From Myxococcota bacterium (lineage in GTDB: Bacteria; Myxococcota; Polyangia; GCA-2747355; JAKLHH01), in contig JAKLHH010000128.1 of assembly GCA_022710245.1 (NCBI GenBank), forward strand, positions 1 to 11,335: 11,335 bases of DNA, written 5' to 3'. Below the pieces are notes generated by a model. That model ran no database searches. It was not told where the DNA came from and worked only from the letters and a program-made list of their open reading frames with translations. The stretch's first letter is position 1. Every line of letters begins with the position of its first letter. Of this stretch, positions 7,975 through 11,335 are shown one piece after another. Made by a program: the position numbers and the translations under genes.

Positions 7975-9267
7975 CTATCGGCTGGCGCGCAGGGGATCGA
8001 AGCGCCCCTGCGCGTGGGCGAGCGCGAGGCGCGCCAGGTCGCGGTTGAAGAGCGCCGAGGAGAGCCCCAGCTCCGCGTCGAGCAGGCGCTGGGTCGCGTC
8101 GAGGACGTCGAGCTGGGTGGAGGCGCCGACCTGGAAGCTCGCCTCCATGTCCTCGGCGGTGGTCTTCGCCAGGCTCAACGCCTTGCGCGCGCTCACCACC
8201 CCCGCCGTCGCCGACGCCAGGTCCGCCCGCAGGCGCACGATCTCGGTCTCGATGTCGAGCTCGAGCGCTTGCTTCTGCGCCGCGGCCTCGGCGATGCGCG
8301 AGCGTGTCTCGCGCAGGTCGGCGTAGCGCTGGCCGCCGTCGTAGATCGGGAAGCTCAAGGTGGCCACCAGGTTCCAGGCCGCCGGGTTGAACTCCGAGGA
8401 GGGGCGCGTGTCGCGGTAGACGAAGTTGAGGTCGAGGAGGGGGAGGAAGCTCCACCAGACGGCCTTGCGCGTCTGCTGGGCGATGACCAGCGCGAGGTCG
8501 GCCGCCTTGAGATCGGCGCGCTGGTCGTGCGCGGTCGCCAGCATGGCGTCGCCGCTCCCCGCCGGGCTGGGAGGCTCGGCCGGCCGCTCGACGTCCGGCG
8601 CGCCCGGCGCCCCGATCAGGATGGCGAGCGCACGCCGGGCGGCCTGGACGCCATTTCGCTGCGCGAGGAGGTTCTGCTCGTCCTGGGTGGCGACGAGGTC
8701 GGCCCGCAGCACCTCGGTGCGCGGTGACTGCCCCACCTCGAAGCGCGCCTTCGCCGCGGCCAGGTGCTTCCTGTCCACGGAGAGCTTGGTCTCCAGCGCC
8801 TTGACCGCATCCTTGCGCGTCACCACCAGGTAGTAGGCCTGCGCGACGCGGAGCAGGAAGTCCTGCCGGGTGCGGATCTCCCGCAGCCGCGCGGCCTCGA
8901 CGGCGTTGCGCGCCGCGCCGATGCGGGGGTAGGCGGGGCCGCGGAACAGCGGAAGCGCCCCGGCCACCACGAGGCCGAACTGGTTCTGCGGCTGGATCAC
9001 GACCGAGGCGGGCCCCACGTCGAAGGCGATCTCGCGGTCGTAGTGCGTGTAGGTCGTCTGGAGGTTCGCCGTCGGCTTGATCGCCGACCAGGCGCGGTAG
9101 CGCGCCGCCTCGGCCTGCACCACGCGCTCGCGGAGCACCGCGAAGTTCGGGTTGTTGCGCACCGCCAGCCGGTAGGCCTGGTCGAGGCTGAGGGGCTGCT
9201 GCGCGCGGGCGGGGGCTTGCCAGCCGGCGACGAGCAGGGCGAGGAGGACTGCGCTGCGTGCGTTCAT
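7975..9267 (-). CDS. TolC-family outer-membrane efflux channel
   Basis: A 430-residue outer-membrane factor that forms the exit duct of a tripartite efflux pump. A signal peptide (1-22, cleavage after ARA before QQP) has no lipobox Cys, so the protein is probably not lipidated. Two OEP-type repeats follow, roughly 24-220 and 255-425. Both are dominated by long Ala/Arg/Glu-rich helices with short beta strands such as SVVIQPQNQFGLVVAGALPL and NLVATLSFPIYDGGQRYADL. FEVGQSPRTEVLRAD and FQVGASTQLDVLDATQ are the classic repeated helix motifs. Length is usual for the family. The start is the ATG at 9267, with AGGAG (9273-9277) five bases upstream and a four-base ATGA overlap with the MarR stop. It precedes the adaptor and pump genes, which completes the complex. 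Confidence 0.95.
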   Translation of the reverse strand: MNARSAVLLALLVAGWQAPARAQQPLSLDQAYRLAVRNNPNFAVLRERVVQAEAARYRAWSAIKPTANLQTTYTHYDREIAFDVGPASVVIQPQNQFGLVVAGALPLFRGPAYPRIGAARNAVEAARLREIRTRQDFLLRVAQAYYLVVTRKDAVKALETKLSVDRKHLAAAKARFEVGQSPRTEVLRADLVATQDEQNLLAQRNGVQAARRALAILIGAPGAPDVERPAEPPSPAGSGDAMLATAHDQRADLKAADLALVIAQQTRKAVWWSFLPLLDLNFVYRDTRPSSEFNPAAWNLVATLSFPIYDGGQRYADLRETRSRIAEAAAQKQALELDIETEIVRLRADLASATAGVVSARKALSLAKTTAEDMEASFQVGASTQLDVLDATQRLLDAELGLSSALFNRDLARLALAHAQGRFDPLRASR

Positions 9268-9770
9268 GAGAGCTCCTGATCCTTGGCGCTGAGCGTGATG
9301 GCGTTCCGGAGCACGCGGGCGAGGAGCGCGTGCAGGGTCTCGATCTCCGAGCTGTCGAAGTCGGCGAGGAGCTCGGCTTCGAGGTTCTCGGAGATGGTCC
9401 GAGCGAGCCCCGCTACCTTGCGGCCTCGCTCGGTGAGGTGGGTCGCCAGGCAGCGGCGGTCGTGCTCGTCCTTCTCCCGCCGCACCAGCCCGCGGCGCTC
9501 CAGGCGATCGAGGATGCGGCAGAGCGTGGGGCTGTCGCCCATGGTGTAGCGCGCCAGCTCACCCAGCGTGCGACCGGGGGCGTGGAGGAGCAGCATCACC
9601 GCACCGAACTGCGGCGGGGTGAGCTGATGCGGGGCGAGGCGGCGCAGCAGGATCTGGTGAACCAGCCGGAACGACGACGAGAGCAGGTACCCGAGCGTCA
9701 GCTCATTGAGCGGCGGGACGATGGGCCCGCGCGGGTCGCCCGGGCCGGACTGCTGGGGGCTTCGGCTCAT
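9264..9770 (-). CDS. MarR-family transcriptional regulator of the efflux operon
   Basis: A 168-residue winged-helix repressor, first gene of the efflux operon. After a Pro-rich 20-residue N-terminus comes a dimerisation helix (LTLGYLLSSSFRLVHQILL). The DNA-binding domain follows: TPPQFGAVMLLL, the helix-turn-helix (about 69-94, recognition helix SPTLCRILDRLERRG), and the wing with the family signature DEHDRR (101-106) and LTERG (112-116). A C-terminal dimer helix closes it. Proteins of this family usually release DNA on binding a phenolic or other small ligand, or on cysteine oxidation. Cys84 lies in the recognition helix and Cys107 in the wing, so redox sensing is possible but unproven. The start ATG at 9770 has no good Shine-Dalgarno. 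Promoter and paired operator-like boxes upstream suggest autoregulation together with the pump. Confidence 0.93.
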   Translation of the reverse strand: MSRSPQQSGPGDPRGPIVPPLNELTLGYLLSSSFRLVHQILLRRLAPHQLTPPQFGAVMLLLHAPGRTLGELARYTMGDSPTLCRILDRLERRGLVRREKDEHDRRCLATHLTERGRKVAGLARTISENLEAELLADFDSSEIETLHALLARVLRNAITLSAKDQELS

Positions 9771-9821
9771 CTGTTCTCACGGCAGTCTCGCGTCACCTCC
9801 ACCCGGTGCCCGCGCCGCTCC

Positions 9822-9834
9822 TTGCCGACGACAA
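9822..9834. promoter_or_regulatory. Candidate MarR operator, distal box (transcribed leader)
   Basis: TTGCCGACGACAA, an inverted repeat of the TTG-N7-CAA form with 10 of 12 paired positions symmetric. The spacing of its outer arms matches what is known for MexR-type sites, and E. coli MarR sites are similar. It matches the promoter-proximal box at 11 of 13 positions and lies just downstream of the expected transcription start. Operator function is inference. Confidence 0.55.
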
Positions 9835-9837
9835 CGA

Positions 9838-9850
9838 TTGCCGTGGACAA
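9838..9850. promoter_or_regulatory. Candidate MarR operator, box overlapping the -10 and start
   Basis: TTGCCGTGGACAA, the second TTG-N7-CAA box, starting 16 bp from the first (about 1.5 helical turns). Its end touches the -10 hexamer and it covers the predicted transcription start, so a bound MarR dimer would block RNA polymerase. Operator function is inference. Confidence 0.58.
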
Positions 9851-9877
9851 TTATTTCCTGGCCGCGCCGTCTGTCAA
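9850..9877 (-). promoter_or_regulatory. Sigma70-like promoter of the marR-efflux operon
   Basis: On the minus strand, a perfect -35 TTGACA (9872-9877) is followed by a 16-bp spacer and AATAAT (9850-9855), which matches five of six -10 consensus bases. It sits in the only AT-rich patch of the window. The expected transcription start is near 9843, giving a leader of about 73 bases before the MarR start codon. Confidence 0.7.
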
Positions 9878-9899
9878 CCCCTGCCCCTCTCCCGCCCTG

Positions 9900-10153
9900 T
9901 CCCCTCTCGCGAGCCCCGGCGAGGAGCAGGGCGAGGAGGAGCGCCGCGAGCGCTGCCAGCGCGGCGCCCACCCCGAAGGCTGTCACACCACCGGCCTCGC
10001 GCCAGAGGAGGCTGAAAAGCAGGCTCGCCGGCAGCGCAGGCTGCAGGCGGCCTTGGAGAGGTGGAGGGTGATCCAGAGGGCGGCCAGCGAGAAGAGGCCG
10101 AGCCCGAGCCGCTCCCGCGCGAGGAGGAGGAGGAAGGATCGGGCCGCGCCCAC
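9900..10153 (-). pseudogene. Possible frameshifted remnant of a small membrane-protein gene
   Basis: Two minus-strand frames look coding in succession. From a GTG at 10153 (GAGG just upstream), one frame gives VGAARSFLLLLARERLGL and a hydrophobic segment LGLFSLAALWITLHLS, with third positions almost all G or C, before it degrades and stops at 9983. From about 10045 down, a second frame gives LPASLLFSLLWREAGGVTAF and a second hydrophobic segment rich in Ala and Leu, again with high GC at third positions to about 9900. The switch would correspond to loss of one base. Below 9900 the second frame runs on through the promoter with rare codons (AGA, ATA, AAT), so it is not coding there. No family recognised. 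Chance hydrophobicity in GC-rich spacer is a real alternative. Confidence 0.27.
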
Positions 10154-10245
10154 GCGCCTCGCGCGGCACGACGCTTGCTCCCCACGGGTGCCCGTGCGCG
10201 ATGCCCGCGAAAGCGCGAGCGCGCTGCACGAAAAGGAGTCGACCG
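10154..10245 (+). other. Leader of the secreted Pro-rich protein gene, with two short palindromes
   Basis: No gene is seen here. Two perfect 6-2-6 inverted repeats occur before the plus-strand gene: CACGGG-TG-CCCGTG (10183-10196) and AGCGCG-AG-CGCGCT (10212-10225). They could be regulator sites or leader hairpins, though GC-rich DNA produces such repeats often. No convincing promoter hexamers were found. Confidence 0.3.
10233..10238 (+). promoter_or_regulatory. Ribosome binding site of the secreted Pro-rich protein
   Basis: AAGGAG seven bases before the ATG at 10246. It decides this start against the in-frame ATG at 10201, which would put 15 mostly basic residues before the signal sequence. 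Confidence 0.75.
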
Positions 10246-10593
10246 ATGAGGAAGCTTCTCGCGGGCGCGCTGGTCGCCATCGCGCTCGTGGTCGCCGCGC
10301 TGGCGGCGACCTTGCTGCTGCCCACCACCTCACCCGTGCTGGCCCAGGGCGGCCCCGACGGGGGCGTGATCAAGCCGATGCCCGGTCCGGGCACCGACGC
10401 CGGGACACCCACCCCGGTGCCGCGCACACCGGGGACCCCGAGCCCGCCGGGCGCGCCGGCGCCTCCCGGCACGCCGCCGACGAACAACCCGGCCCCGGGC
10501 GGCCCACCGTCAGGCCCGCCTCCAGCCATCCCGCCTTCGGCCACCCCGCCGCCGGGCACGCCACCCTCGGGCAGTCCGACGCCGATGCCTTGA
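10246..10593 (+). CDS. Small secreted or membrane-anchored Pro/Gly-rich protein
   Basis: A 115-residue protein of unknown function, the only plus-strand gene. MRKLLAGALVAIALV begins a typical signal sequence (hydrophobic about 5-25), with a likely cleavage site after VLA (33) before QGG. The rest (about 34-115) is low complexity: Pro, Gly, Thr, Ser and Ala, with loosely repeated PGTP, PGAP and PPGTPP units and a few charged residues near its start. It has no cysteine, so it is neither a lipoprotein nor disulfide-bonded. Such tails are usually extended and may span the periplasm or cell wall. AAGGAG seven bases upstream and GC-rich third positions support real translation. It runs away from the efflux operon and converges with the LysM gene, so it is probably its own transcript. 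Confidence 0.75.
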   Translation: MRKLLAGALVAIALVVAALAATLLLPTTSPVLAQGGPDGGVIKPMPGPGTDAGTPTPVPRTPGTPSPPGAPAPPGTPPTNNPAPGGPPSGPPPAIPPSATPPPGTPPSGSPTPMP

Positions 10594-10595
10594 TC

Positions 10596-10651
10596 AGCGC
10601 GTGAGCTGGGGGTGAGCTTCGAGCCGCGGCGGGCTGGAGCGCGTGAGCTGG
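10596..10651. repeat. 14-bp direct repeat in the convergent intergenic gap
   Basis: AGCGCGTGAGCTGG occurs at 10596-10609 and again, identically, at 10638-10651; a shorter GTGAGCT copy lies at 10612-10618. The copies start 42 bp apart, just after the stop of the secreted-protein gene. They may reflect local duplication; no function is evident. Confidence 0.6.
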
Positions 10652-10673
10652 TGCGCCTCGAGCGAGGGCGCGC
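10651..10673. terminator. GC-rich hairpin between convergent genes, possible terminator
   Basis: An 8-bp stem with two G-T pairs (10651-10658 with 10666-10673) and a 7-base loop, six bases beyond the stop of the LysM gene and 57 bases beyond that of the secreted-protein gene. Position suits a shared transcription end, but there is no T-tract on either strand. Confidence 0.3.
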
Positions 10674-10678
10674 GGCGC

Positions 10679-11335
10679 TCAGCCGCCCGCCGGGGACGCG
10701 TCGGGTCCGGCATCGGAGCCGCTGTCCGGCCGCGCGTCGGGCGCAGGCCCGTGTGAGCGCGCCCGCTTCGGCTCGGGCTTCGCGGGGGCCGGCTCCTCGC
10801 CGGCGCCGCCGTCGGGCTTCTGGCCGCGGCGCGCGCGGGCCGGCTGCTTCTGCTCCTTGAGCTTGCCCTTCGGTGCAGCGGCCTCGCCCTCCTCGCCTGG
10901 CTCCTCGCTGCCGGCGCGCGACTGGCCCTCGCTCGCCGCGCTCTCGCCGGCCTCGCCCGTGCCCTCCTCGGCCGCGCCGCGGCCGGCGGCGAGCCCGGCG
11001 TCACCCGGAGCGACCTGCTCCTCGGCGACGGCCTTGCTCCCCTTCGGCTTCTTGCGCAGGCGCGCGGTCTCCGCGTAGACGACCAGCGTCTGCCCCACGC
11101 GCAGCTTGGTCTTGGGGCCGAGCTGGTTGATGCGCATCACGTCGCCGATGGTGAGCCCGTAGCGGCGCCCGATGGAGGAGAGCGTGTCGCCGTCGCGCAC
11201 CGTGTAGATGATCCGCTTGCGGCCCTTGCGCGCCTCGTAGGCCGAGTAGAACTCGTCGCTGCCCGCGGCCATCACCTTGACCTGCTTCGGATCGAGGAGC
11301 GCGACGCGGGAGGTGTCGACGCCCGGCGCGACGAA
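10679..11335 (-). CDS. LysM-domain cell-wall protein, C-terminal part (possibly an MltD-like lytic transglycosylase), cut by window edge
   Basis: The last 218 residues of a larger protein; the frame is open to the right edge. Start-like codons at 11275 (GTG) and 11272 (ATG) are probably internal, since coding-like sequence (FVAPGVDTSRVALLDPKQVK) continues upstream of them. Numbering from the visible end, a single LysM domain spans about 44-87: YTVRDGDTLSSIGRRYGLTI, then MRINQLGPKTKLRVGQTLVV. LysM binds peptidoglycan, so the protein acts at the cell wall. The preceding stretch (AGSDEFYSAYEARKGRKR) resembles the region just before LysM in MltD-type murein transglycosylases, whose catalytic SLT domain would be off-window. 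After LysM comes a tail of about 130 residues rich in Ala, Glu, Gly, Pro and Lys, acidic first and more basic later. The enzyme assignment is tentative; LysM is secure. Confidence 0.8.
   Translation of the reverse strand, partial: FVAPGVDTSRVALLDPKQVKVMAAGSDEFYSAYEARKGRKRIIYTVRDGDTLSSIGRRYGLTIGDVMRINQLGPKTKLRVGQTLVVYAETARLRKKPKGSKAVAEEQVAPGDAGLAAGRGAAEEGTGEAGESAASEGQSRAGSEEPGEEGEAAAPKGKLKEQKQPARARRGQKPDGGAGEEPAPAKPEPKRARSHGPAPDARPDSGSDAGPDASPAGG

Noticed and set aside
10119..10137. Purine-rich GAGGAGGAGG tract, considered as a simple repeat or triplex site
   Set aside because: It is short and ordinary for this GC-rich DNA, where Leu/Glu codon runs give similar tracts throughout.
9777..10559. 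260-residue minus-strand Gly-rich frame upstream of marR
   Set aside because: Its first half is the antisense of the Pro/Gly-rich secreted protein, and its end runs through the promoter with rare codons. Only the middle stretch is kept, as a possible remnant.
10201..10593. 130-residue version of the secreted protein starting at 10201
   Set aside because: It adds 15 mostly basic residues before the signal sequence and has no ribosome site, whereas AAGGAG is well placed for 10246.

Overview
The window is a very GC-rich (about 70% by eye) bacterial chromosomal segment. Codons end almost always in G or C, and nearly all the DNA is coding on the minus strand. The protein types suggest a Myxococcota/deltaproteobacterial-type genome: a MarR-controlled RND pump, an RNB-family nuclease with a cyanobacterial/deltaproteobacterial-style N-terminus, and a LysM protein with an acidic low-complexity tail. 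The taxon is inference; there is no rRNA or tRNA to confirm it.

Reading in the direction of transcription (right to left), the main unit is an eight-gene minus-strand run. It starts with a sigma70-like promoter (TTGACA, 16 bp, AATAAT) at 9850-9877 and two matching TTG-N7-CAA boxes (9838-9850 and 9822-9834), which look like operators for the first gene. The genes are a MarR repressor (9264-9770), a TolC-type outer-membrane channel (7975-9267), a periplasmic adaptor lipoprotein (6775-7929), an RND inner-membrane pump (3659-6778), an RluA-family pseudouridine synthase (2697-3659), an uncharacterised soluble protein (1772-2668), a spinster-like MFS transporter (450-1775) and the 5' end of an RNB-family exoribonuclease (1-453, cut by the left edge). 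Five of the seven junctions overlap by 1 or 4 bases (ATGA, TGATG, GTGA). The first four genes make a complete, self-regulated tripartite drug or solute efflux system. The downstream RNA-modification and RNA-decay genes may simply share the transcript.

Between the pump promoter and the next gene (9878-10245) there is no intact gene. The minus strand there holds a hydrophobic coding-like stretch (9900-10153) that needs one frameshift to read through, possibly a decayed small membrane-protein gene. On the plus strand, 10246-10593 encodes a small secreted or membrane-anchored protein with a signal peptide and a Pro/Gly/Thr-rich tail. It converges with the C-terminal part of a LysM-domain cell-wall protein (10679-11335, minus, cut by the right edge). 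The short gap between them has a direct repeat and a GC-rich hairpin.

The best leads are the tandem operator-promoter arrangement, the unbroken chain of coupled starts linking an efflux pump to RNA-processing genes, the frameshifted membrane-protein-like stretch, and the uncharacterised 298-residue protein. No mobile element, CRISPR array or RNA gene was seen.
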